DNA of 10,080 nucleotides from Deinococcus sp. (lineage in GTDB: Bacteria; Deinococcota; Deinococci; Deinococcales; Deinococcaceae), in NCBI GenBank assembly GCA_018260275.1, contig JAGLBK010000055.1, forward strand, positions 1 through 10,080, in the 5' to 3' direction. A program made the translations under genes and the position numbers. The notes below the pieces were generated by a model. That model had not been told where the DNA came from. It saw nothing but the letters and a program-made list of their open reading frames with translations, and searched no databases. Position 1 is the first letter of the stretch. Each line of letters starts with the position of its first letter. Below are positions 1 through 8,333 of the stretch, one piece after another.

Positions 1-302
1 GGGGGCAGGGCCGGACGCAGAAATTCCAGCCCCAGCAGCCCGGCCAGGGTGCGCTGTACCTCGGCCAGCGCCCCGACCAGCCACAGCACCCCCAGCAGCA
101 GCGGCGCGCCGACCACCAGCGGCAGGGTCAGCAGACTGACCACCACGCCGCCGAGCAGCAGAACCCAGATGGCCGCCCCCGCGGGCAAACTGAGAAAAAC
201 GTACAGGGTCGTCAGGTAAGTCCGCGCTTCCAGCAGATCGGAAAACGGTCCCTCGCGCCGCACCGCCTGAAGTTCCTCGCGTGTTCCCATCGCTCCCATC
301 AT
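1..302 (-). CDS. Sensor-domain membrane protein, N-terminal part (cut by window edge)
   Basis: Reading the reverse complement gives an open frame that starts at position 302 and leaves the window at base 1, so about 100 N-terminal residues are visible. A short polar start (GTREELQAVRREGP) leads into a YLTTLYVFLSLPAGAAIW stretch, then two hydrophobic segments (about residues 29-52 and 54-76), and then ALAEVQRTLAGLLG. This order resembles the 'putative sensor' domain (PF13796-like), found in membrane proteins and at the front of some histidine kinases. Whether a kinase follows cannot be seen. In-frame ATGs lie at 302, 299 and 290, and a stop at 342-344 bounds the frame upstream. I prefer 302: no Shine-Dalgarno is visible, but a TACATT -10-like box ends exactly 7 nt before it, suggesting a leaderless start. 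The ACT gene upstream has the same direction with a gap of about 70 bp. The family call is from memory of the pattern. Confidence 0.6.
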   Translation of the reverse strand, partial: MMGAMGTREELQAVRREGPFSDLLEARTYLTTLYVFLSLPAGAAIWVLLLGGVVVSLLTLPLVVGAPLLLGVLWLVGALAEVQRTLAGLLGLEFLRPALP

Positions 303-309
303 GCGACGA

Positions 310-315
310 AATGTA
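310..315 (-). promoter_or_regulatory. Putative leaderless -10 box of the sensor-domain gene
   Basis: On the minus strand TACATT fits the TANNNT -10 form and is separated by 7 nt from the ATG at 302, so transcription would start at or next to the start codon. No convincing -35 box is visible. The same spacing is seen at other genes in this window. Confidence 0.35.
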
Positions 316-371
316 CGCCGCTGCTGAGGCGCGGGCGTCCCTCAAAAGGCGCAGGAAAAGTTGCGGGAAGC

Positions 372-797
372 TCAGGGCAACATCTGGTGTCCGGCATCCC
401 GCAGAACTTGCTGCGCCGCGCCGAGGTGTTCGCCCGGCACCAGCACATAGTCGGTATCGAAGGTCGAAACCGCAAAAATGCCGATGCGGGCGGCGGCCAG
501 CGGTTCCAGCACGCTCAGCAGAATGCCGGTCAGCGCAAAGTCGAAGGGGCCGTGCAGTTTCAGGGCCGACCAGCCCTTCTGGGTTGGCACGCCCTCCGGC
601 ACGAACTCCGCGCGGCACAGCACCGAGAGTTCGTCGGGGGTGCGGCTGACCGTCCAGAAGTCTCCCTGCATGGCCCAGGTAGGCGGCGTGGCATCAGCAG
701 GCAGCCCGGAAGCGGGCAGACCAGTGGCAGCCAGCCCAGAAGCAGGCAGGCGGGAAACGGCGAATTCGCCGGGCAATACGGACAGGGTCACGGGCAT
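372..797 (-). CDS. ACT-domain protein with N-terminal repeat insert
   Basis: This encodes a 141-residue protein, probably cytoplasmic and probably a small ligand-binding regulator. After MPVTLSVLPGEFAVSRL comes a repetitive stretch (residues 17-36), then a body with TPDELSVLC, a GWSALKLHGPFDFALTGIL segment (about residues 75-93) and a C-terminal IGIFAVSTFDTDYVLV strand (about 105-120). These are the hallmarks of the small stand-alone ACT proteins (ACT_7/CASTOR-like type) found in many bacteria; their ligands are mostly amino acids and are not known here. The frame stays open upstream to about 914, but the family's N-terminus (a short beta strand, then PGEFAV) fits ATG 797. An in-frame GTG at 812 is a weaker alternative. 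No clear Shine-Dalgarno is visible. The gene is divergent from efp and lies just upstream of the sensor-domain gene in the same direction. Family call good, function unknown. Confidence 0.8.
   Translation of the reverse strand: MPVTLSVLPGEFAVSRLPASGLAATGLPASGLPADATPPTWAMQGDFWTVSRTPDELSVLCRAEFVPEGVPTQKGWSALKLHGPFDFALTGILLSVLEPLAAARIGIFAVSTFDTDYVLVPGEHLGAAQQVLRDAGHQMLP
690..749 (-). repeat. 15-bp tandem repeat, four copies, in frame within the ACT gene
   Basis: Read on the minus strand, four consecutive 15-bp units lie at 735-749, 720-734, 705-719 and 690-704. They encode LPASG, LAATG, LPASG and LPADA. Units one and three differ by only two silent bases; the second and fourth are more diverged. 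The unit length keeps the reading frame, so copy-number change would lengthen or shorten the protein in five-residue steps. Confidence 0.85.
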
Positions 798-807
798 GCC
801 GCATGAT

Positions 808-838
808 TTCACGCCTGGCCCGCCGCCTCTGCTAAACT
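808..838 (+). promoter_or_regulatory. Putative efp promoter
   Basis: TAAACT at 833-838, preceded by TGC (an extended -10 form), is the best -10 candidate upstream of efp. A weak -35-like TTCACG lies at 808-813 with a 19-nt spacer, which is longer than ideal. It would give a leader of about 95 nt. The region also holds the upstream side of the divergent ACT gene, for which I see no clear promoter. Confidence 0.35.
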
Positions 839-940
839 GGTGAGCGTTGCCGATTGCGGCCCCCCGCGTCAGCTCCCCTCGTGGTAGCCAGGCGGAGGCG
901 GCCCCGGCCCCCAAATCACAGCAGGAATCTAAGGAGAAAC

Positions 941-1498
<558 letters not shown>

Positions 1499-1517
1499 AT
1501 CCTGGCGACCGCCTGAG

Positions 1518-1552
1518 CCGCCTGCCGAAGCTGTCTTCGGGGGCGGTTTTTT
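1518..1552 (+). terminator. Intrinsic terminator after efp
   Basis: Twenty bases after the efp stop codon, CCGCC (1518-1522) and CCGAAG (1525-1530) pair with CTTCGG (1535-1540) and GGCGG (1542-1546) around a CTGT loop with a small internal bulge. Six T follow directly (1547-1552). Confidence 0.9.
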
Positions 1553-1560
1553 GTGCCGAC

Positions 1561-1591
1561 TTGTGACGAAAGCGACATTTCATATTAGACT
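1561..1591 (+). promoter_or_regulatory. Putative accB promoter
   Basis: TTGTGA at 1561-1566 resembles a -35 box. Downstream, either TATTAG (1583-1588, 16-nt spacer) or TAGACT (1586-1591, 19-nt spacer) could serve as the -10. The 10-bp string ATTAGACTGC here (1584-1593) recurs just before the lipoprotein hydrolase gene at 6382-6391, which favours the TAGACT reading. The mRNA leader would be about 90 nt, ending in a strong Shine-Dalgarno for accB. It lies directly after the efp terminator. Confidence 0.45.
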
Positions 1592-1686
1592 GCGTTCAGA
1601 CAGACCATCGTAAAGCAGACGGTAACACCCCGAATGGTTGCCCGCGCGGCATCATGTAGGGCAGTTCAATTCAGCAAGGAGGGGCC

Positions 1687-2244
1687 ATGAACCCGGAAGA
1701 CCTGAAACAGATTCTCGAAGCGCTCACCAGCGCCGATGTACGCGAGTTCAACCTGACCACCGGCAGCTTTGCCCTGGAACTCAAGCGCGGCCCACAGCAG
1801 TTCGCGGCTCCCGCCCCGGCAGCGTTTGCGGCCCCCGCGCCCCTGTATGCGCCCGCGCCTGCTCCAGCCCCGGCGTCAGCAGCGGCTCCCGCAGCCGCCA
1901 GTGCAGCCGCTAGCGCTCCGGCGACCGCTTCAGCGACTGCCCCCAGCAAGCCCGCCGAAGCCCCCGCGAATGCCCCGGCCCCAGCTCCCGAAGCCAAGCC
2001 CGCCGCCAAGGGCACGCCGGTCAAGGCCCCCATCGTGGGCACCTTCTACGCGTCCAGCAGCCCCGAAGCCGGGCCTTACGTCAAGGTCGGCGACACGGTC
2101 AGCGCCGGGCAGGTGCTGTGCATCATCGAGGCCATGAAGCTGATGAACGAGATCGAAGCCGAAGTGGGCGGCGTGGTGCGCGAAATTCTGGTCAAGAACG
2201 CCGAGCCAGTGGAATACGGCCAGACGCTGTTTATGATTGAGTAA
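1687..2244 (+). CDS. accB: Biotin carboxyl carrier protein of acetyl-CoA carboxylase
   Basis: AccB carries covalently bound biotin between biotin carboxylase (AccC) and the carboxyltransferase in the first committed step of fatty-acid synthesis. The 185-residue protein has a short N-terminal helical region (1-36), a long Ala/Pro-rich linker (about 37-108), and the C-terminal biotinyl domain (about 109-185) with VKAPIVGTFYASSSPEAGP and the EAMKLMNEI motif. Lys151 is the expected biotinylation site. ATG 1687 is preceded by a strong AAGGAGG (1676-1682), and the protein begins as the family does (NPEDLKQILEAL). The linker is roughly twice as long as in E. coli AccB. Its low-complexity DNA (repeated GCx/CCx codons) makes it a likely spot for length change. 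accC follows in the same direction after 119 bp. I assume both are co-expressed, with the intervening hairpin element perhaps adjusting the ratio. Confidence 0.97.
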   Translation: MNPEDLKQILEALTSADVREFNLTTGSFALELKRGPQQFAAPAPAAFAAPAPLYAPAPAPAPASAAAPAAASAAASAPATASATAPSKPAEAPANAPAPAPEAKPAAKGTPVKAPIVGTFYASSSPEAGPYVKVGDTVSAGQVLCIIEAMKLMNEIEAEVGGVVREILVKNAEPVEYGQTLFMIE

Positions 2245-2255
2245 ATGCTTTTTGA

Positions 2256-2301
2256 CCCTCGCCCCCTGCGGGAGAGGGCCTTGCGTAGCAAGGGGTGAGG
2301 G
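2256..2301. repeat. REP-like nested palindromic element between accB and accC
   Basis: The arm CCCTCGCCCC (2256-2265) pairs with GGGGTGAGGG (2292-2301) with a single G-T wobble. Inside, CCTTGC (2279-2284) pairs with GCAAGG (2288-2293) around GTA, and CCC-TGC-GGG forms another small hairpin near 2264-2272. The composition and layout (CCCTC..CTGCGGGAGAGGGCCTTGCG) are typical of short dispersed extragenic palindromes. No T-run follows, so it is not a plain terminator. Only one copy is present in the window, so membership of a repeat family is inferred. Confidence 0.65.
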
Positions 2302-2363
2302 GGCGACGGAGTAAACCCCATTCTGTCTATAAGGCAAAAGAACCCTCCCAGCCGGAGGCAAAA

Positions 2364-3701
<1,338 letters not shown>

Positions 3702-3724
3702 TTTTGTAGTTTTCAGCAAACCGC

Positions 3725-3752
3725 AAGCCCCCGGCATTTCGACCGGGGGTTT
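3725..3752. terminator. Terminator between convergent accC and guaB
   Basis: CCCCCGG (3728-3734) pairs with CCGGGGG (3743-3749) around an 8-nt loop. A-A/T-T pairs extend the stem, and a short TTT follows on the plus strand. It lies 23 bp after accC and 17 bp beyond the guaB stop, so it probably serves accC and may also stop guaB transcripts. The T-run is short on either strand. Confidence 0.7.
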
Positions 3753-3769
3753 CCACTGCCATCTACAGC

Positions 3770-5299
3770 TCAGCGTCCGCCGTAGTTGGGGGCTTCCTTG
3801 GTAATCGTCACGCCGTGCGGGTGGCTTTCGATCAGGCTGGCCCCGGTAATCCGCACGAACTGGGCAGTGTCGCGCAGGGTTTGCAGGTCGCCCGCGCCGC
3901 AGTAGCCCATGCTGGATTTCAGGCCCCCGACGAACTGGTACAGCACCTCGCCCGCCGTGCCCTTGTACGCCACGATGCCCTCAATGCCCTCGGGCACGAA
4001 TTTGCGGCTGCCACCCTGAAAGTAGCGGTCGGCGCTGCCCTGATCCATGGCCCCCAGACTGCCCATGCCCCGGTAGCTCTTGTAGCGGCGGCCATCGCGC
4101 AAAATGGTCTCGCCAGGGGCTTCGTCGGTTCCGGCCAGCATCGAACCCATCATGACCACGTTGGCCCCGGCAGCCAGCGCCTTGGGTACGTCGCCCGTTT
4201 GCTTGATGCCGCCGTCGGCGATAACCGGAATACCCGCTTCCATCGCGGCGGCGCTCGCCTCGAAGATGGCTGTGATCTGGGGCACGCCTACGCCCGTAAC
4301 CACACGGGTCGTGCAGATCGAGCCGGGGCCGATGCCGACCTTGACGGCGTCTGCCCCCGCCGCAATCAGGTCGCGTGCCCCGGCGCGGGTTGCCACGTTT
4401 CCGGCGATCACGTCTATATCAAAGTTTTCCTTGACCCGGCTCAGGGCGTTCAGAATTCCCTGGCTGTGACCGTGTGCCGAATCGAGCACCAGCACATCCA
4501 CGCCAGCAGCCACCAGTGCGGCGGTGCGCTCCATCAGCTCGGCGCTGACCCCGATAGCGGCGGCGACCCGCAGGCGACCCAGATCGTCCTTGGCGGCGTT
4601 GGGGTATTTCACCCGCTTGGTCAGGTCCTTGACCGTAATCAGGCCGCGCAACATGCCTTGCTCATCGGTCACCAGCAGTTTCTCGATGCGGTTACGCCGG
4701 AACATCTCGTGGGCCTGTTCCAGATTAGTTCCCACCGGCACCGTTACCAAATTTTCACAGGTCATCACGTCGCCGATGGCTGTGTTCAAGTCATCTACAA
4801 AGCGCATGTCGCGGTTGGTAATAATGCCCAGCAGTCGGCCCGCCGGGTCAGTGATCGGCACCCCGCTGATCTTATATTCGGCCATCAGACGGTCGGCGTC
4901 GCCCACGGTGGCGGTAGGCGGCAGGGTGATCGGGTCTACGATCATGCCGCTTTCACTGCGCTTGACCTTACGCACCATTTCGGCCTGCGCCTCGATGGTC
5001 ATGTTCTTGTGCAGCACGCCGATGCCGCCTTCACGGGCCATTGCCACGGCCATGCTGGTTTCGGTCACGGTATCCATAGCCGCCGAAATAAACGGGATGT
5101 TGAGCTGAATACGCCGCGTCAGCTGGGCGCGGACAGTGACTTCGTGGGGAAGCACCAGCGAGTGCCGGGGCTGAAGCAGGACATCGTCGAACGTGATGCC
5201 TTCTTGCCCGAATTTGTACCGGTAACGCTCTTCCTGGTTGGTGGTGGTGACAGGCTCGTTAACAGCCATAACTGGAGCAGGGGTCGCGGGCGCACTCAT
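3770..5299 (-). CDS. guaB: Inosine-5'-monophosphate dehydrogenase
   Basis: GuaB oxidises IMP to XMP with NAD+, the rate-limiting step of guanine nucleotide synthesis, in the cytoplasm. The 509-residue protein has the TIM-barrel start (EGITFDDVLLQPRHS; SAAMDTVTE), a CBS-domain pair inserted at about 118-235 (regulatory nucleotide-binding module), then VLDSAHGHS, the catalytic loop GIGPGSICTTR with nucleophile Cys329, ADGGIKQTGD, and the flap YRGMGSLGAM...ADRYF with the Arg425-Tyr426 pair expected to activate water. All key residues are present. The N-terminus is about 20 residues longer than in many bacterial homologues. ATG 5299 is preferred because a TAAACT box sits 7 nt upstream; ATG 5269 (MAVNEP) is the alternative, and I see no clear Shine-Dalgarno at 5299. 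The gene is convergent with accC and divergent from the tRNA unit. Confidence 0.97.
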   Translation of the reverse strand: MSAPATPAPVMAVNEPVTTTNQEERYRYKFGQEGITFDDVLLQPRHSLVLPHEVTVRAQLTRRIQLNIPFISAAMDTVTETSMAVAMAREGGIGVLHKNMTIEAQAEMVRKVKRSESGMIVDPITLPPTATVGDADRLMAEYKISGVPITDPAGRLLGIITNRDMRFVDDLNTAIGDVMTCENLVTVPVGTNLEQAHEMFRRNRIEKLLVTDEQGMLRGLITVKDLTKRVKYPNAAKDDLGRLRVAAAIGVSAELMERTAALVAAGVDVLVLDSAHGHSQGILNALSRVKENFDIDVIAGNVATRAGARDLIAAGADAVKVGIGPGSICTTRVVTGVGVPQITAIFEASAAAMEAGIPVIADGGIKQTGDVPKALAAGANVVMMGSMLAGTDEAPGETILRDGRRYKSYRGMGSLGAMDQGSADRYFQGGSRKFVPEGIEGIVAYKGTAGEVLYQFVGGLKSSMGYCGAGDLQTLRDTAQFVRITGASLIESHPHGVTITKEAPNYGGR

Positions 5300-5306
5300 G
5301 CACCAG

Positions 5307-5312
5307 AGTTTA
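5307..5312 (-). promoter_or_regulatory. Putative leaderless -10 box of guaB
   Basis: On the minus strand TAAACT ends 7 nt before the guaB ATG at 5299, the spacing expected if the transcript begins at the start codon. The best -35-like string 17 nt upstream is a poor match (CAATTC). Confidence 0.45.
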
Positions 5313-5384
5313 GAGCTTTATCGTTCGTTGAATTGTTGTCCTGCTGCCGTTGCGCCGCGCAAGTGGAAGCTAAGGCTACAAGGG

Positions 5385-5413
5385 TTTACAGCTCAGTGTG
5401 AGCGTGCTACTAT
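5385..5413 (+). promoter_or_regulatory. Promoter of the tRNA-Cys/tRNA-Val unit
   Basis: TTTACA at 5385-5390 and TACTAT at 5408-5413 are separated by exactly 17 nt. TG at 5405-5406 adds an extended -10. This is the clearest sigma-70-type promoter in the window. The first tRNA begins at 5489, so the primary transcript would carry a 5' leader of about 70 nt to be removed by RNase P. Confidence 0.75.
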
Positions 5414-5485
5414 TCCTTCCGCTGGCGAGGAAAGACCTATCCAGCCCCCGCAAGGGACAGCAAAGACCGCGTGGGTTGTTCTGGT

Positions 5486-5563
<78 letters not shown>

Positions 5564-5577
5564 ACTTTTTACCCTAC

Positions 5578-5653
<76 letters not shown>

Positions 5654-5655
5654 TT

Positions 5656-5680
5656 AACTCCCTCTCAGAGGGGGTTTTTT
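5656..5680 (+). terminator. Intrinsic terminator of the tRNA unit
   Basis: CCCTC (5660-5664) pairs with GAGGG (5668-5672) around TCA. The stem extends outward through a T-G wobble, C-G and A-T pairs, and six T follow (5675-5680). Confidence 0.9.
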
Positions 5681-5765
5681 CTTTGGTGTGGTCCTGAATT
5701 TTGCTGAGGGCAGCTGGGACAGTCTCTTCAGCTTTCCGTCATTTCCAGCTTGCAAAATGTCACTC

Positions 5766-6332
5766 ATGAAACTTCTCCTCGTGTTCCTGTTGCTCAGTCT
5801 GGGAACGGCTCAGGCACAGGGTAAAAGTGGCTTGCCAGTTCAGGCGGCGCAGGCCCAGGCAAGTCAGGCTCCGGCAGTTCCTGCGCCGCAGCAGTCCAGT
5901 TCAGTGGGGGCAGTGGAGCAGACAAGCGTACAGGAGGTGCGGCTCTGGATAGTGCGGCCTGTCTCTGTTCATCCGGGACCAGTCAAGGTTCTGCTGCCGG
6001 ACTCTATTACTCTGGGGCTTCAGAGCAAACGCGACGGTTATGTCACCTTGCTCGCCTGTGACGCTCAGGGACTATTCCGCCCGCTGACGATCAGCCGCAG
6101 AGCTGTGCCTGTGAAGGCGGGGACTGCCGTGGTCATCTCTGTAGCGGCCCGTCAGCTTGGAGAAGGCGCGACCCGCCTGCTGGCCTTCGCTGCCGAGCGT
6201 CCGCTTTCCTATGCCGAGGCCAGGCAGCTGGCGATCCGGAACCCAGGTGCAGCGGCGGTCGATCTGCTAGTGACCGAGCCAGAGCTTTCGCGTCCGGCTA
6301 TCCGCGACCTGCATCCCCCGACTCAGCGCTGA
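5766..6332 (+). CDS. Small exported protein with DUF4384-like domain
   Basis: From ATG 5766 the product is 188 residues. It opens with a typical signal peptide (MKLLLVFLLLSLGTAQA, likely cleavage after Ala17), followed by a Gln/Ala/Pro-rich linker (about 18-55). The folded part (about 58-170) contains ITLGLQSKRDGYVTLLACDAQG, LFRPLTIS, VPVKAGTAVVI and TRLLAFAAERPLSYAEA. This resembles the DUF4384 pattern (strand, DGYV-hydrophobic, DxxG, 'xxP', aG..., llAfa...PL), a domain of exported bacterial proteins with no firm function. The match is by eye and uncertain. ATG 5757 (MSLMKL) is an alternative start; neither has a clear Shine-Dalgarno. The gene follows the tRNA terminator and precedes the lipoprotein hydrolase by 62 bp in the same direction; a link in function is not shown. 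Confidence 0.8.
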   Translation: MKLLLVFLLLSLGTAQAQGKSGLPVQAAQAQASQAPAVPAPQQSSSVGAVEQTSVQEVRLWIVRPVSVHPGPVKVLLPDSITLGLQSKRDGYVTLLACDAQGLFRPLTISRRAVPVKAGTAVVISVAARQLGEGATRLLAFAAERPLSYAEARQLAIRNPGAAAVDLLVTEPELSRPAIRDLHPPTQR

Positions 6333-6381
6333 AGCAGCCTAGATCACACTGCACCGGGCCTGTACCTGAGCTGAGTCTTTG

Positions 6382-6391
6382 ATTAGACTGC
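6382..6391 (+). promoter_or_regulatory. Putative leaderless -10 region of the lipoprotein hydrolase
   Basis: ATTAGACTGC contains a TAGACT box (6384-6389) that ends 5 nt before the ATG at 6395, and no Shine-Dalgarno is visible. The identical 10-bp string lies in the accB promoter region at 1584-1593. No clear -35 box is seen. Confidence 0.4.
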
Positions 6392-6394
6392 AGT

Positions 6395-8260
6395 ATGAAA
6401 AATAATCTGTTGCTGGCCGGTGGTTTGCTGACGATCACTTCCCTGCTCAGTGGATGTGGACAGAGCAATACGCCGCGTACTGCTACTGCCACTGGCACGG
6501 TGGCCCAGGCGAATGCCGACGCCCTCAAGGGATTCCAGACTCAGGCGCTGAACTGGGGAAGCTGCGACGCCTCTCTGATTCACAATAAGCTTCAGGCGGC
6601 CCTGGGCAGTCGCGTGCAGTGTACCGATCTCAAGGTGCCGATGGACTGGAACAATCCCTCGCACGGCACGGCCAGCATCAGTCTGCTGCGGGTCACGGCT
6701 GGAACGGCGGCCAAGCGGCAGGGAGCCATCTTTTTCAACCCGGGGGGACCGGGGGGCGATGGGCTGCGTTTCGGTCTGATTTTCGGGGCTATCTGGAACG
6801 GGGCGGACCCCTCGACCAAGTCGGGCGCGGCCTTCAAACAGCTCAGTGACCAGTACGACATGATCGGATTTTCTCCGCGTGGTGTGGGCGACAGCAGCGA
6901 GATCAGTTGTGGGAGCAGTGTGGAGCTCAGTCCCGAGCACTACCAGAGCACCGACCGGAGCCAGAAAAATATTGACGCCATGCTCCGGAACGCCAAGCTG
7001 GTAGCCGACGCCTGCAAGAAAAGCCCCTTCGCACCTTACGTCAATACTGACCAGACGGCGCGTGACCTTGATCTGGCCCGTCAGTTGATGGGGGACAGCA
7101 AGCTGAATTACATCGGTTATTCGTATGGAACTTGGCTCGGCGCCTGGTACGCCAAGCTGTTCCCCAGCCATACCGGGCGCATGCTGCTCGACGGCAATAC
7201 CGCGTTCGACAAGACCATGCAGGATTCCTTTAACCTCCAGCCACTGGGGTTTGAACGCGATTTCCGTGACGTGGCGCTCTATTACGCGGCCCGGCACGAC
7301 GATCTGTATGGGCTGGGCACCACCAAAGAGGCCGTGTACGGGGTCTACGACAGTTTCCAGCCCGACCTGAAACTGGCCCTGCAGCAGTACAGCGGCGACA
7401 ATCTGGTCAGTTCGCTTTATACGGACGACGGCATTACTACTGTTCCGGTTCAACTGGTGGCCGCCCGTGGCGTAAGTATCCTGCTGAAACAGCACCCAGA
7501 CCTGACCGACGCGGCTGATCTGGAAGCCCTGTTTGCCGATTACACCTTTGCTCAGGACGCCGATACGAACAAGGCGGCCAAAGAAATTGCCTATCCGCTG
7601 GCCGAGACCTATTTCAGCATCGTCAACGAGGACACCACTCCCGTCACGAAAAACCCGTCCGACGCGGTGTTCAACGTCGTGCCGTGCAATGACACGCCCT
7701 GGACCCAGGACCCGCAGTACTGGATCAACTTTGGTAACCAGGAAGCCGTGGCCCATCCACTGATCGGCGGCAGCTTTACCGAAACGCCGTGCATGTACTG
7801 GAGTGGGCCGACCACGACCAAGCCCGCGACACCGTCCAACCTGCCCCCCATTCTAATGCTCACCAACGAAGACGACCCGGCCACTCCCCGTGAAGGGGCC
7901 TTCAGCGCCTGGAAATCACTGCCGGGGGCCAAAATGCTGTTCGTGGACAATGAAGGCGAACACACCGCTTTTCCTTACGGCACCGAGTGCGTGGATTATC
8001 CGGTCGTCAATTACTTCCTGAACGGCACGTTGCCCGGCGACAACTTCACGGCGTGTGGCGCACTGCCTCTGCCCGGCGAAACGCAGGTCTATCCGGTGGG
8101 CGAGACCTACACCACGGGGGTCGGGCCACAGGGGATCGGACAGCCTGCCCACATTCCGGGAGCGATTCGTGAGCAGTCGCTGGGAACGTCCAGCGAGGCC
8201 CAGGCTGCCCTCAAGGAACTCAAGAGCATCATTCACCGCAACGCCTTCCAGCTGCGCTGA
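6395..8260 (+). CDS. Exported lipoprotein alpha/beta hydrolase, TAP/S33 peptidase type
   Basis: The 621-residue product has a lipoprotein signal (MKNNLLLAGGLLTITSLLSG) with lipobox LSGC at Cys21, so it is probably anchored outside the inner membrane. The mature part follows the layout of Streptomyces-type tripeptidyl aminopeptidases: NWGSC...CTDLKVPMDW, the oxyanion loop FFNPGGPGGDG, DMIGFSPRGVGDS, nucleophile elbow GYSYGTWLG (Ser243), NEDDPATP (acid Asp494) and GEHTAF (His523), then C...YFLNGTLPG...C near the end, the TAP C-terminal pattern. It likely removes short peptides from the N-termini of proteins or peptides outside the cytoplasm, but a general esterase role is possible. Mature protein Cys residues are numerous, suggesting disulfides. 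About 60 residues extend past the TAP core. ATG 6395 is chosen because the signal peptide starts there. The gene is convergent with the membrane protein gene. Confidence 0.9.
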   Translation: MKNNLLLAGGLLTITSLLSGCGQSNTPRTATATGTVAQANADALKGFQTQALNWGSCDASLIHNKLQAALGSRVQCTDLKVPMDWNNPSHGTASISLLRVTAGTAAKRQGAIFFNPGGPGGDGLRFGLIFGAIWNGADPSTKSGAAFKQLSDQYDMIGFSPRGVGDSSEISCGSSVELSPEHYQSTDRSQKNIDAMLRNAKLVADACKKSPFAPYVNTDQTARDLDLARQLMGDSKLNYIGYSYGTWLGAWYAKLFPSHTGRMLLDGNTAFDKTMQDSFNLQPLGFERDFRDVALYYAARHDDLYGLGTTKEAVYGVYDSFQPDLKLALQQYSGDNLVSSLYTDDGITTVPVQLVAARGVSILLKQHPDLTDAADLEALFADYTFAQDADTNKAAKEIAYPLAETYFSIVNEDTTPVTKNPSDAVFNVVPCNDTPWTQDPQYWINFGNQEAVAHPLIGGSFTETPCMYWSGPTTTKPATPSNLPPILMLTNEDDPATPREGAFSAWKSLPGAKMLFVDNEGEHTAFPYGTECVDYPVVNYFLNGTLPGDNFTACGALPLPGETQVYPVGETYTTGVGPQGIGQPAHIPGAIREQSLGTSSEAQAALKELKSIIHRNAFQLR

Positions 8261-8276
8261 ACGGAATATGCGGCGC

Positions 8277-8307
8277 AACCGGTCTGTCTTGGAGCAGGCC
8301 GGTTTTT
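8277..8307. terminator. Terminator after the lipoprotein hydrolase
   Basis: AACCGG (8277-8282) and CTG (8284-8286) pair with CAG (8295-8297) and CCGGTT (8299-8304) around an 8-nt loop, with one mismatch. Five T (8303-8307) end the plus-strand version. It begins 17 bp after the stop codon. Confidence 0.85.
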
Positions 8308-8320
8308 GTCTAGAGGGGGC

Positions 8321-8333
8321 GGGAACAGTTCCC
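8321..8333. repeat. Perfect 13-bp palindrome in the convergent gap
   Basis: GGGAAC-A-GTTCCC is a perfect inverted repeat about a single base, 14 bp after the preceding terminator T-run. TTTT follows at 8337-8340, so it could be part of a second weak terminator or a protein-binding site. The rest of the gap (8308-8465) holds no gene I can support. Confidence 0.5.

Noticed and set aside
281..843. Several plus-strand frames over the sensor and ACT genes
   Set aside because: They are shadows of the minus-strand coding; their translations are Arg/Ala/Gly-rich without family features, while the minus strand gives clear protein patterns.
2328..2333. TATAAG as a -10 box of a separate accC promoter
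   Set aside because: No -35-like sequence at suitable distance was found, so a dedicated accC promoter is not supported.
1930..2361. Minus-strand frames across the accB-accC gap
   Set aside because: Their sequence is generated by the palindromic element and the AccB antisense; this kind of translation is typical of spurious frames over REP-like repeats.
3815..5401. Long plus-strand open frame (528 codons) opposite guaB
   Set aside because: It is antisense to an unmistakable IMP dehydrogenase; its His/Ala/Gly/Arg-rich translation has no domain, and such frames arise from codon bias in GC-rich genes.
6383..7756. Minus-strand open frame (457 codons) opposite the lipoprotein hydrolase
   Set aside because: It is fully antisense to a gene with intact catalytic motifs and shows no recognisable protein pattern.
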